DNA of 64,000 nucleotides from Trichomonas vaginalis G3 (Eukaryota > Parabasalia > Trichomonadida > Trichomonadidae), in assembly GCF_026262505.1 (NCBI RefSeq), contig NC_067203.1, forward strand, positions 15,884,392-15,948,391. The letters run 5' to 3'. The number at the start of each line of letters is the position of its first letter. Positions within the stretch are counted from its first letter, which is position 1. A program made the translations under genes and the position numbers. This document shows, one piece after another, positions 31,176 to 41,149 of this stretch. A model generated the notes under the pieces. The model made no database searches, was not told where the DNA came from, and saw only the letters and a list, made by a program, of their open reading frames with translations.

Positions 31176-32039
31176 AACAAGAGTGCACAATGCACTCTTG
31201 TCGGTCAAAGTTTTGCAATCGTATTCTGATTGCAATAAATTGTCTCGTTCTGGGAGACATGCACAGGCAATGTCTCCCGGAATGACACATGCAGACCAAC
31301 AAGAGTGCACAATGCACTCTTGTCGGTCAAAGTTTTGCAATCGTATTCTGATTGCAATAAATTGTCTCGTTCTGGGAGACATGCACAGGCAATGTCTCCC
31401 GGAATGACACATGCAGACCAACAAGAGTGCACAATGCACTCTTGTCGGTCAAAGTTCCGCATTCAAGTTATGAATGCGGAACAGTATGCCATTCTGGGAG
31501 ACATGCACAGGCAATGTCTCCCGGAATGACACATGCAGACCAACAAGAGTGCACAATGCACTCTTGTCGGTCAAAGTTTTGCAATCGTATTCTGATTGCA
31601 ATAAATTGTTTCATTCTGGGAGACATGCACAGGCAATGTCTCCCGGAATGACACATGCAGACCAACAAGAGTGCACAATGCACTCTTGTCGGTCAAAGTT
31701 CCGCATTCAAGTTATGAATGCGGAACAGTATGCCATTCTGGGAGACATGCACAGGCAATGTCTCCCGGAATGACACATGCAGACCAACAAGAGTGCACAA
31801 TGCACTCTTGTCGGTCAAAGTTTTGCAATCGTATTCTGATTGCAATAAATTGTTTCATTCTGGGAGACATGCACAGGCAATGTCTCCCGGAATGACACAT
31901 GCAGACCAACAAGAGTGCACAATGCACTCTTGTCGGTCAAAGTTCCGCATTCAAGTTATGAATGCGGAACAGTATGCCATTCTGGGAGACATGCACAGGC
32001 AATGTCTCCCGGAATGACACATGCAGACCAACAAGAGTG
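31176..32039 (+). repeat. 122-bp hairpin units, right arm (7 copies)
   Basis: Unit spacing is a strict 122 bases. The third hairpin follows the order B, B, A, B, A, B, A from inside to outside. A is CCGCATTCA/TGAATGCGG and B is TTGCAATC/GATTGCAA. The alternating part amounts to a 244-bp higher-order repeat. All other parts of the units are nearly identical. Confidence 0.9.
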
Positions 32040-33669
32040 AACAATCCGCTTTCTCCTTTGAAATCCAACATTCTAATCACATCTACATTAATAAATTGTT
32101 ATAAAATACTAATCAAAGATCCAATACAATTCTACTATCTTATTCACACATTACCAATGTTAATACCTCTTATAACTTAAATTATTTCATAAAATTTGTT
32201 TTTATATCTTATTATTTTCTCATAATGCTTCTAATACATCTCTAATTTCTTACATTCAAACACCAATATCGTCATACTATCATAAGCACTTAATTTTTTC
32301 AAAATTTTAGACTTAAATTTGAGCTACATTTTCATCATCATTTTTAGCCTTAAGCTTCTATAAGGTTATAATACATTATCGTAATATTCTAATATTTATG
32401 ATTCTTACTACTCAATTCAATATAATCATATAAGTCACTCATAATCAGGAGCATAATTTAAAAATCTATAGCTCATATTTTGACAATTATATATATAGAT
32501 GATGCATATTGCAATTCCGGTTTCAACACGATCAAATGTCAAACCATGATAAAATATATATCAATTTACAAAATATCGATTAACATTAGAATCCATATCT
32601 AATTCCATCAATGCACAAGTTGTAAATGCTTAATTCATCTTTGAGAAACGTGAATAGCACAATTTTATAAGATTATTTGTTGAATATTTAAAATATAAGC
32701 CAAATCGAATCTGCTGTATATTACTTTAGTTTATAATTGAATGTTAAATGTGCTCAGATAAATATTTGAGTCAGATATCGCATTTTCTAATTTCAAAATT
32801 TATCTCATGAAGTTAGAATTTATTTGATCATACAACATCATATTAGTCAAACTAGAGTTCAATCGCGATTCCAAAATGGAACAATTGCTTGTTTTATCAA
32901 AATGTTAAAATATTAATCTAAAAAACTTAATATCTAACCAAAACATTCTAGAAATATCATATATAGGTATATGCAATCTAAATGCACACGAAATACTGAA
33001 AATTAAAAAGAATATTTATGAGATTATTAAATCTTATGCATTTCAATGAAGAGTCGATAATTATCATCTCTATAGGTTATATATCAACATATGAGTTTTT
33101 GGATTGACCACTACTATACTAATGTGATCAAATTAATCTGATTTCTTGAATTTTCATTTGAAGCATTCGCAGTAGTAGGAGTACCTTCATATATTAACAT
33201 ATTAAAAAATTGCGCCCAGATTCGCAGTTTAATCATGATTTTAAGATTGCATTAGATTTCGAAATGCAGAAAAAAATCACTTTAGATTCCCTTCAAACTC
33301 TAAGCATAAGCATGTCTCTATATGAGGAAACTATTTGAGCTATTCATTTGGCGGCCCAAAAACTCATGTTGCCTGAGCGCAGAAAATACCAATTTTTGGA
33401 CCCTGGGTAGGGGGTCATGCATGTTTTCTAAATGTTGGAAAAGTAGGGTAATTTGATGAATTTTTCATTTTTTAAAATAATATTATATTCTTTATTTTTA
33501 TGCAGTAATTAATATGATTTCAATGATAATTATCATTATTTCTTGACATTTGAGTCTGATAATCTCATTGTCAGATTACTATTCAAATTAAATTTATCGG
33601 CGTGAATCGTTATACAGAATTTTAATAGCAAGCTTGTTATCATTTCAAAATAATTAATAAAAAAGATAA
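32040..33669. other. AT-rich gene-free stretch
   Basis: No coding frame, RNA gene or tandem repeat is recognised in 1.6 kb. The right member of the 25-bp inverted repeat lies at 33426-33450, preceded by a short GC-richer patch (33345-33420). Confidence 0.6.
33426..33450 (-). repeat. 25-bp inverted repeat, right member (partner 27089-27113)
   Basis: TTCTAAATGTTGGAAAAGTA followed by GGGTA, the reverse complement of 27089-27113 with one mismatch. Similarity does not continue inward, so these are either short terminal repeats of one element or two solo ends. Confidence 0.75.
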
Positions 33670-33711
33670 TTGTACTTATGCCCATCTGAGTCTAATTATG
33701 TTTGACATATA
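33670..33711 (+). repeat. Partial end of the MITE-like family
   Basis: TTGTACTTATGCCCATCT followed by TTTGACATA resembles the AAGGCTGTACTTATGCCC end of the copy at 12358-12468. The rest of the element is absent. Confidence 0.4.
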
Positions 33712-33878
33712 AAGTATAGTTATAGTGTGGATGGACTCATAGAATGAGTTGAATATCGAATGATTGGATTTTTGTAATATTAATATTTTTTAATCCCTAG
33801 TATGCCATTGTTTCATACTAATAACGTGTATCAATTCTATTTCAATGATCAGATAAAGCAGAAGCAATATTCTCAGGT

Positions 33879-34884
33879 AGAGGTGTATCAACTAAAAATT
33901 GAAAACTGAAAAGCCACTTTTTCTCACTTTTTCCCTCATTTTCGCCTGACATTCTATTGTATTTTTAATCCATTATATAATAACATTATATAATCTTTAA
34001 TTAGTTGATAGCCTCCCGCCTGACATTTGACGCGGCAAATTAGAAAAGTGTAAAATTTTTATTACGAATGGGAATGTGAACTTTCATAGGGAAACCTTCT
34101 TCAAAGAACTTTTTATCAGCAAAGAATTATTTCAGAATCAGACCATACTTACAAGTCTTTAATAATAGTCCTTGAAATCGAATTTTTAAATTACAATTTG
34201 GTAGCCGAATAGTATTTTCCGTTTATTAGTTCATATTCAGAAATAATTTACAAGAATATTCACTTTACACCACATAAGATCCATTACAATTGCTAATATC
34301 TATCATTATTTTATAAAAAAACATTGAGGCTATAAGTTTGACATACGTCCTTCACAACGCGTATTATATAAGTTGAATTCTCCCAAAAAATAATTACTGA
34401 ACAAATTGTATATTTAACTTAAATTATCTTTGTAATTTGATTAAGTCTTTGACAGAAAAACGCTCAATATTGCTAATATAGTATTTTCAACTTGTTGAAA
34501 ATGTTTTTATGCATAAATTAATTTTTATAATTCCAAATTCTAAATAGTAAACAATATTTTTATACATAAGGTGCAATTTTGAGAAAATATATTACTATAA
34601 TCAAACTTTGTAGAATGGTTATTCCTTAATAAAGGGATATTAGTTTCACGAAATATCAAATATCGATGAGCAAAGTTTATATATATTCTTTTCTATCTAT
34701 TTATATGCATTATTCAATATATAAACAGGCAAATATTGAAGTAATGGTGTAAATTTAATCTGATGATCCAGAAAATTATGAGGTAGTATATATGTACAAC
34801 TGCATTATTAAGGTGCCCTATGGATGAACATTAATGGTTGAAACATGTTTAGCTTAGATATGATGGTTCGAGTTGATACACTTC
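33879..34884. mobile_element. Non-autonomous MULE-like element with 9-bp target duplication
   Basis: The 1006-bp element is bounded by AGAGGTGTATCAACT and, inverted, GAAGTGTATCAACT. It is flanked by identical TTCTCAGGT at 33870-33878 and 34885-34893. Nine-base duplications are the hallmark of Mutator-like elements. The inverted repeats are short and imperfect, and the interior has no reading frame, so it would be mobilised in trans. It lies 156 bases upstream of the next gene and may have displaced or supplied promoter sequence. Confidence 0.75.
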
Positions 34885-35040
34885 TTCTCAGGTTCCACTT
34901 TTTTGGTCTAAAAATGAGTTTCTCCTTTATAAAAATAGCAATGTTATAGTCTAATTATGCAGATGATTACAATATGAAAGATCCTGAGTCTGATAACTTT
35001 TTTGACATATTTACGTGTCAATTTTTTGATCTTTCTTTAG

Positions 35041-37698
35041 ATGGAAATCAAAGGGAAGAAAGATTTAATTTTTTCTCTTTTGCATTCCACATCTAAAGAA
35101 CTTGCAGCAGCTTTTGTTGATTCTTTTAAAAATGACAAGAAATGGAAAGAAAAACTCAAATCAAAACATTTCTGTCAAATGCATCTTCAAGCATTTATAT
35201 ATGCGTTATATAATGAGGACAAAGCTGAAGATACCATCAAAGTTTTGAGAAATTGGCTACTTAATGAAACTGAAATCGATTTCGTTCCAAATGAAGAGTA
35301 TAATGACTATATAACGCAAATTATATACTTGCTTCCGGATGTTTTGCAAGTAATAGAAAGCAAAAAAGCCTTCAATTTAATTACTATTTTTTCAAATTTT
35401 GTTAATGATGTATTCGAAAATCACTTAAAATACCCACAACGAAAATTGAATAAAGTAACTTGGTACGTTTCGATGAAAGCGATATTCGAAATAGTTAATC
35501 AAACACAAACAAGTAATATAAGCCAAAAATTCATTGCTTTATTTATTAAATACTATTTCATCACTTATTTAGATAATATGCAAAGCAGAGAAATCATAGA
35601 AAACTTCTTAGAATATTTTTCCAAAGGAAATGTTCAAATGGAAGTAAAATTACGTCAATTCATCAGCAGTTTATTCAAGTCTTTCTTCAGTTTTCCGACA
35701 GATCCCGTAGAAAGAAACTTTATCGTTCATTCTTTGTTTGTTACGCGAGAAATGCTGAAAGACGACAAAAAACTGGGCGAATACTTCTTCCAGATAGGTA
35801 TTGATACTATAATCTCAAAGTTTTCGAACCTTGACGATCAATATGTACAAACTTTCAACTTAGATTTTGTATTTGAAATTTTTTCAGAGTCAATATTCAA
35901 TTCTACGAGCGAAATGGATGATTTTAAGCTTGCTGATAAAATTAATAGTATTGCCAAGCTTTGTTCTCTTGTTTCTCTCGGTCAATTTAATGAATTATCG
36001 AAATGGGAAAAAAAATTCATAAAATACCTCAAAGACCAATTCCTACAAGTCATAATTCCTAATATAAACAAACTGATTGTAAAATCTCATGTAGGAATCG
36101 GAAATTTGGACACAAGATTGGCAAATCTCATTGCCAGGAAGCCGAACATTGGTTTTGAGCTCAAGGAAATCATTATCAACCTCGCCAGTCTATCAGAAGC
36201 TCATTGGATCTACACATTGACGAATTTTATTGAAAATTCTTATTTCCAAGTGAGAAATTTCATCAAAGAGATGAAAGACTTCAATTCTGGCAAGGAAATG
36301 AAGGTAGACTTCGACCACTTAGTATGCGATTTGCAATGCTTGGTTCATTGTGCTTTAATGAACGAACCGATTTTATTATGCAACATTGCTCAATACATTG
36401 CTTACGAAAACATCACAAAAGAAATGCATGATTCTCCGTCATGCTTGAAACCGATCCTGATGCTTCCTTTCGCTAAATCAAAATTAGTAAATTCCGTAAT
36501 GGAGATTTTCAGGCTTCATTTGTCTACAAGAGCCAATATTAAGAAATCAGAACCATATATTATATCTGTTTGCATTGTTTTCATTGAATTATCTTATAAT
36601 TCGACTTCATTATTATTTGATCCTTATTCCTTTTCGAATCTCATTGATATAATGAGCATAGAAGATCCTCATAACGGCAAGAGGGCTTTTTCCGATGATT
36701 TCGTGGAATTAACCCTTGATAATCTCCGAACAATTCCAACTGACCCATCAATAGCAAATGAGTTATTGAAACAATGTTCAAAGGTCAAGACATACTCAGT
36801 TTGCAATAATTCGATCCTTACTTTCGGCGAAACCGACTCAAAAGATAAATATATTGCAATAATTAGAGGAAGATCAGGAATTAAAGCGTTTGAATTGAAG
36901 AACATCCCTAATGATCCTAAAAACCAGAAGCAGGAAGAGCCAAAGAACAAGATTTTGACTTATTCTGAATTAGGACTTGAAAAACCTTCAATTCCGTTTG
37001 AAGAATACCCTCAAATGCCTCCTTATTCTATAGATAACCCCGCAATCACGTTTTTGATCAATCTTTCTGCGTTTCATAACATAAAATATGTTGAAAACCC
37101 AGATTTCACAGAATATGACAAAAACTGTGAACCTCTACTTTACAAAATATCGTTTGTATCGTTTGATAACGCTTACAACGATCTCCATGTTTTTGATAAC
37201 ATTTCAAAACAAATTCGAAGGACAGCGAGGGCTTCTTTCGAAGTTGTATACGAACATGATGATGACGCGATCATAACTGTTGTTTTCATGAACTATTTGC
37301 CAGGATTAAAGCTTTTGGTCGACGAATCAGATACATCGAAGAAAATTTTCATTTCTCCTTGTGGAAACTTCTACAGAGTTGTTTGTAATCATAGGTTCAA
37401 TGAATTCGAGCGAAATATTAACGCAAACAAGAATTCTAAAGATATGAGTATAAATGACTTCCCAATTAGAAGATTTTCGGCCAAAAACTGTGCAGAATTC
37501 ATCAGAATATACGCATTTCTTTCAATCTGCTCTGATGGTTATGAACCAGAGAAGAAACTTCCGAAATTCGCTGATGACATGATGAAACAAGACAAAAGAA
37601 GAAAAGAAGAACTGGCAAAGCTGATGAAATTAGGAAATGCATCAGTAAATCAAGATCCTATTCTTGATGAACTGAATGAATTACCAAATTTGTTTTAA
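35041..37698 (+). CDS. Large helical protein with possible Rap-GAP/RalGAP-like C-terminus
   Basis: An 885-residue protein. Residues 1-570 are predicted helical, with repeated Leu/Ile-rich segments reminiscent of the alpha-helical N-terminal parts of RalGAP or tuberin. A charged linker (about 630-650) precedes a C-terminal domain. In it, AITFLINLSAFHNIKYVENP and SFEVVYEHDDDAIITVVFMNYLP followed by FISPCGNFYRVVC are placed like the strands and helices of a Rap-GAP fold (EVIFHVSTxMP then HIGNDxVxIVW). The catalytic Asn thumb is not clearly preserved. The similarity is by eye and weak; if right, it would regulate a Ras/Rap-type GTPase. The gene itself is secure: long open frame, ATG start, TAAA end. 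A MULE-like insertion lies directly upstream. Confidence 0.7.
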   Translation: MEIKGKKDLIFSLLHSTSKELAAAFVDSFKNDKKWKEKLKSKHFCQMHLQAFIYALYNEDKAEDTIKVLRNWLLNETEIDFVPNEEYNDYITQIIYLLPDVLQVIESKKAFNLITIFSNFVNDVFENHLKYPQRKLNKVTWYVSMKAIFEIVNQTQTSNISQKFIALFIKYYFITYLDNMQSREIIENFLEYFSKGNVQMEVKLRQFISSLFKSFFSFPTDPVERNFIVHSLFVTREMLKDDKKLGEYFFQIGIDTIISKFSNLDDQYVQTFNLDFVFEIFSESIFNSTSEMDDFKLADKINSIAKLCSLVSLGQFNELSKWEKKFIKYLKDQFLQVIIPNINKLIVKSHVGIGNLDTRLANLIARKPNIGFELKEIIINLASLSEAHWIYTLTNFIENSYFQVRNFIKEMKDFNSGKEMKVDFDHLVCDLQCLVHCALMNEPILLCNIAQYIAYENITKEMHDSPSCLKPILMLPFAKSKLVNSVMEIFRLHLSTRANIKKSEPYIISVCIVFIELSYNSTSLLFDPYSFSNLIDIMSIEDPHNGKRAFSDDFVELTLDNLRTIPTDPSIANELLKQCSKVKTYSVCNNSILTFGETDSKDKYIAIIRGRSGIKAFELKNIPNDPKNQKQEEPKNKILTYSELGLEKPSIPFEEYPQMPPYSIDNPAITFLINLSAFHNIKYVENPDFTEYDKNCEPLLYKISFVSFDNAYNDLHVFDNISKQIRRTARASFEVVYEHDDDAIITVVFMNYLPGLKLLVDESDTSKKIFISPCGNFYRVVCNHRFNEFERNINANKNSKDMSINDFPIRRFSAKNCAEFIRIYAFLSICSDGYEPEKKLPKFADDMMKQDKRRKEELAKLMKLGNASVNQDPILDELNELPNLF

Positions 37699-38313
37699 AT
37701 ACCGTTTTTTTGTTATTATAAATATCTTCTATATTTAAATTATTCATAAATAGTTCTTTGTCAACAAATTTAAGGTATAATATTGCGTTTTTTATTTAAT
37801 TGAATATTACAAAATAAAAATCCTCTAAGAAGATATGTCTTATATTGTTAAGCATTCAAAAACTCCTTTTTCGACAACATAATTTATCCGATTAGCTCTG
37901 ATTCTAAAATGAAATTGGTTTGCAAGAGGTGATTATGGAATAATAGCTCTTCTTATTGCAGTAAATAATATTAGTAAAGAAACTTCGAAACATTTTCTTT
38001 CATGTGGTACAAATTTTAATAAAAAATTAAAAATGGAGAAACTGCTCTTAATTATGCAGTAAAGAAATTTGAAAAAAGAGCAAATTGATCCGTGCTCGAT
38101 TTTATAATCTGGACAATACCATGTTAACATTAGTAGAAATTAATGAAAAGAAAGTAATAATCAAAAAGTAATGAAATAGTAGAATATAGATAGGTTGTAA
38201 GACACAATGTGTCAGCCTAAGTCGAAATTCGAGATTTTTCAACAAGCATACTAAAAAATATTGATTTTGTTACAGTATAACTAAACAATATAAACAATTT
38301 ACTACAAAAAAAT
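37699..38313. other. Spacer with ankyrin relic
   Basis: The gap lies between two convergent gene ends. Only the ankyrin fragment at 37936-38088 is recognisable. Confidence 0.6.
37936..38088 (+). pseudogene. Ankyrin-repeat gene relic
   Basis: In two frames one can read ALLIAVNNISKETSKHFLSC then NGETALNYAVKKFEKR, the typical trichomonad ankyrin repeat (NNSKEIAELLLSHG ... KDGKTALHYA). At most one and a half repeats remain, with a frameshift between the halves and no flanking gene. This is an old fragment of the same family as the genes at 6.6 and 10-12 kb. Confidence 0.65.
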
Positions 38314-39525
38314 CTATAATAAAGTTGAAGGATAAATTGCAGTTGTTTGATTTTGGCGATTAGAGTTTCCCAATATCTTTCTTTGGCTAATTATCTTCTC
38401 CTGTGTCATGTAGTGCATTCTATTTGAAGCGTTTTCTATATCTTGGTCTGTTCGATTGATTCTTCTCTCTAAAGCAAGCATTTCGCGAGTTCTAGCCATC
38501 CAAATACATTCAGATAGCTCTTTATCAACTGACTCATCGTAATAAGGCGGTCTTTTCCTAATTGGTTTTGGTGTTTTAGATTTACTTTGTGATTTCTTTT
38601 CCGAAATCGGTTTTTCATCATTTTCAGAGTCTTTTTCATTCAATTGTTGTATTCTAGAGCGTAACATGTCATTAGTATTTGAAACTTTATCTCTGATATC
38701 GTATATCGCATCTTCATCAATGTTTGGACTGGAATATGTATTTAATTTGCGTTGGTATTCTAAGATGAGCTTTGCCTGGTTATCCATTTGCTTCTGCATT
38801 TTGTCTAAAGCGACTTCTTGATCTCTTTTCATTTCTTCAATTATATTTTCGAAATTTTTATCATTGGTATTGTTTTCTAAGTAATCGATTTTCTCATGCA
38901 TTTCCTTTAAATCGTTGTATGCTGAATCCCAAGTCTCTGCATCGGGAACCAATGAAACAAACTTAAGATTAATGGCTTCTAGCGCATCTGCTCTGTTCTT
39001 TTGATCTAATAGTTCTTGTTTTGTACGTTCAAGTTCTTTTTCCATAATATCAAGTAATTTTGCTTTTTCTTTTCCTTCATCTTCGAGTTCTTGTATGCGT
39101 TTCTCACGATGTTCTTTGTTTTGAACAAGAAATCCAATTGATTCTGCTGATATTGAGCTTGTATTAACTTGGTTTGAAGAAATCGGACTTTTTATTTGAA
39201 TTAGATCTTGTATTTTAGCTGTAATTAAGCGTTTCAACTCTTCTTCGTCATTTTCGTTAATGCCTAATTGATCTGCAATGGATTTCAGGAAATTTGATAA
39301 ATTTTCTGAATGATGAACAACGCTTTTCTCATGTTCAATCATCAATTCTGCATTAATGTTATCACTGTTGCTTTCTTGGATCTGGTTATCTGTTATTAAG
39401 TCAAAATCTTCCTCTTCCTCTGTTTCGAAATCAAAACTTTCTGTGAAGCTTCCAGTATTTTCATTGTCTATTGGTAATGCCTTTTCTAATGAATTCGTTT
39501 TTGAATCGAGTCTATTCTTGGACAT
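38314..39525 (-). CDS. Coiled-coil protein, unknown
   Basis: A 403-residue acidic protein. Residues 1-80 are disordered and acidic (TEEEEDFDLI). A coiled coil runs from about 130 to 330 (REKRIQELEDEGKEKAKLLD, KMQKQMDNQAKLILEYQRKL). The C-terminal 100 residues are basic, with RKRPPYYDESVDKELSECIW and a closing helix (MLALERRINRTDQDIENA). No named family is recognised; a cytoskeletal or flagellar structural role is only a guess. The start ATG faces the divergent gene at 39622 across 96 bases, so the two share one promoter region. Confidence 0.8.
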   Translation of the reverse strand: MSKNRLDSKTNSLEKALPIDNENTGSFTESFDFETEEEEDFDLITDNQIQESNSDNINAELMIEHEKSVVHHSENLSNFLKSIADQLGINENDEEELKRLITAKIQDLIQIKSPISSNQVNTSSISAESIGFLVQNKEHREKRIQELEDEGKEKAKLLDIMEKELERTKQELLDQKNRADALEAINLKFVSLVPDAETWDSAYNDLKEMHEKIDYLENNTNDKNFENIIEEMKRDQEVALDKMQKQMDNQAKLILEYQRKLNTYSSPNIDEDAIYDIRDKVSNTNDMLRSRIQQLNEKDSENDEKPISEKKSQSKSKTPKPIRKRPPYYDESVDKELSECIWMARTREMLALERRINRTDQDIENASNRMHYMTQEKIISQRKILGNSNRQNQTTAIYPSTLL

Positions 39526-39601
39526 AATTCACAAACGAATTTTTATTTTAGGGGCAGTAACTAATAACACCCCCAATTAAAAATAAGAGTTCAAAATTTT
39601 G

Positions 39602-39606
39602 TCACT
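39602..39606 (+). promoter_or_regulatory. Initiator (Inr) of the 39622 gene
   Basis: TCACT with start A at 39604, 18 bases before the ATG; a full match to the trichomonad initiator. It sits in the 96-base divergent spacer. Confidence 0.65.
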
Positions 39607-39621
39607 TTTACAAGGATTTTA

Positions 39622-40905
39622 ATGATTTTGGTCATTTTTTTCTTTTTGTTCTCCTTTGGAGGAGCCAAAAAGAAGAAAAAGTCGAAAAAAGACGATTCAA
39701 TTTTTAATAAAGTGAACAATGAAGAAGAAAATGTTGCGCATTTACCAAAAAGAACAGCATTACCAACACCAACGCCTCTTGCAACATCCACACCATATCC
39801 TACACCTACTAAAACGCCAATAGAATGGAAAAGACTCGTAGATTTTGACAAACTCAAACCAAAAGTTTTAGCAGATTTTATAGACTTTGTTAAACCAACA
39901 CCATATCCATCTCCTACGCCTGTTCCACCTGAAACACCTGCCCCAACTCCATATCCTACGCCATCACCATCATATAACAAGTATTGGTATCTTTACCAAT
40001 TAAGGCCTCAAGAAGACACTAAAATCACTGATGAATACGACAATATGCCATCTACATCGACTTCTGCACACAAACCACATCATTTTACACGCACTCCTGT
40101 TGCTACTCCCGCTCCTACAAAAATTAATTTGACAGAGCTTGAAGAGCATGGTCTTGATCTGTTTCAAATCAAACTAGGTAGTGATTCAGACTATTACAAT
40201 GAGAATACAACAGATCATTTCCCAGATGATATATTTTTTGAAGGAAAAACGCATAAAAAGAAAGAACTTGCAAAGAACAAGAAGAGAAAACGCATTTATA
40301 ATACAGATGACAAGATTACATGTCATAGATCTGCAAAATTAGTCGATGATACTTGTATTTGCCAATTTGGTCTTGTTGGCGATGGATACAATCAGTGCAT
40401 ATTCCCTAAGCCAAGCATAGTATCAATCAAGCCAAGGAGGTTGAGTTCGATCGTCAGAACAAAAGTTACGATCAAATTGGCAAAAACGAAGTTTATCCCT
40501 CAAAGTGTCTTTTGTATGGTCGGGACAACGATTATTCAAGGTGAAATCATCAGTGAAACGAAAGTTCAATGTGATGTAGCACCAAGAATTGGAAGATCAA
40601 GGCTAGGAGTATCATTTGATGGCAAAACATGGGATAAGGAAAAGATTCCTATTATATTTGAAAGAAAATTTATTGCTTTCCTTAGAATTTTTATTAATTT
40701 TTCCAATACTCTCATTGTATCGGTTATTATTATAGGATGTGCAATTTTTTACAGATTTTATTATCTGAATAAGGTTGCTGAACGAATTTTGAAAGAAATT
40801 GAAGCTCAAAAAAGATTAGAAGAAGAAAGACGAATAAAGATATCAAAGAGAAGAAACAAAGCTAAAAAATTGTCTGAAAGAAAGCAAATTCTTCAAAATT
40901 CTTAA
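39622..40905 (+). CDS. Type I membrane protein with Pro/Thr-rich stalk, EGF-like and IPT/TIG-like regions
   Basis: A 427-residue protein. It has a signal peptide (MILVIFFFLFSFGGA), then a Lys patch and a Pro/Thr-rich region (about 45-160) with many TPxP repeats (YPTPTKTP, PYPSPTPVP) that may be glycosylated. A Cys-rich knot follows at about 235-260 (CHRSAKLVDDTCICQFGLVG, GYNQC), similar to an EGF module. About 263-345 is a beta-rich region starting PSIVSIKPRRLSS with two Cys, in the manner of an IPT/TIG immunoglobulin-like domain. A membrane span (about 353-377) and a 48-residue basic cytosolic tail end the protein. It is a plausible surface receptor or adhesin. Domain names are by pattern only. 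The initiator at 39602 supports the start. Confidence 0.8.
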   Translation: MILVIFFFLFSFGGAKKKKKSKKDDSIFNKVNNEEENVAHLPKRTALPTPTPLATSTPYPTPTKTPIEWKRLVDFDKLKPKVLADFIDFVKPTPYPSPTPVPPETPAPTPYPTPSPSYNKYWYLYQLRPQEDTKITDEYDNMPSTSTSAHKPHHFTRTPVATPAPTKINLTELEEHGLDLFQIKLGSDSDYYNENTTDHFPDDIFFEGKTHKKKELAKNKKRKRIYNTDDKITCHRSAKLVDDTCICQFGLVGDGYNQCIFPKPSIVSIKPRRLSSIVRTKVTIKLAKTKFIPQSVFCMVGTTIIQGEIISETKVQCDVAPRIGRSRLGVSFDGKTWDKEKIPIIFERKFIAFLRIFINFSNTLIVSVIIIGCAIFYRFYYLNKVAERILKEIEAQKRLEEERRIKISKRRNKAKKLSERKQILQNS

Positions 40906-41149
40906 TATATTGTTAATAAATTTTGTTTGTATTTTTTTATTTCAAAAACAAGACTTTTTCTTTTATACAACCTCATGTCAGATTGATATAATGTTACTAG
41001 AACGAACTATGATCCAATTATCAAATCCAATATTACTAATTTTGAGTTTATATGGTTAATTGCACAGTGGAATATGTTTAACTATATATGAAGATGTTAT
41101 ATTATGAATATTGTATTGTTTTATGTTGATTGCTATTTTTTGATTTCAA

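Larger units (their letters stand above)
29761..32039. mobile_element. Foldback-like element: long inverted arms with tandem 122-bp hairpin units at the ends
   Basis: The arms are 30138-30517 and 30800-31172, reverse complements with few differences, around a 282-bp unique centre (30518-30799). Outside each arm lie tandem 122-bp units: about three at 29761-30137 and seven at 31176-32039, in opposite orientation. Every unit contains three hairpins: GGGAGACAT/ATGTCTCCC, AGAGTGCA/TGCACTCT, and a third one that exists in two versions. This architecture, long inverted arms built partly of short tandem repeats, is that of foldback transposons (known from Drosophila FB). No transposase is present and I see no target duplication. 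Short open frames within it are mirrored in both arms or repeated per unit and show no protein family. Confidence 0.8.

Noticed and set aside
29784-32017. Many short open frames (60-100 codons) across the 122-bp units
   Set aside because: They repeat once per unit and in both orientations, follow the hairpins and show no protein family. They arise from the repeat structure.
27851-32039. CRISPR-like or telomeric array
   Set aside because: Units are over 100 bp without unique spacers, in a eukaryotic setting, and are not short G-rich telomere repeats.
34811-34828. GGTGCCCTATGGATGAAC as another end of the 20245-type transposon
   Set aside because: Only about ten bases match the terminal repeat, there is no partner, and it lies inside another element.
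34811-34880. tRNA gene suggested by GGTTCGA
   Set aside because: No acceptor stem, anticodon arm or A box could be placed around it; it lies inside the MULE-like element near its end.
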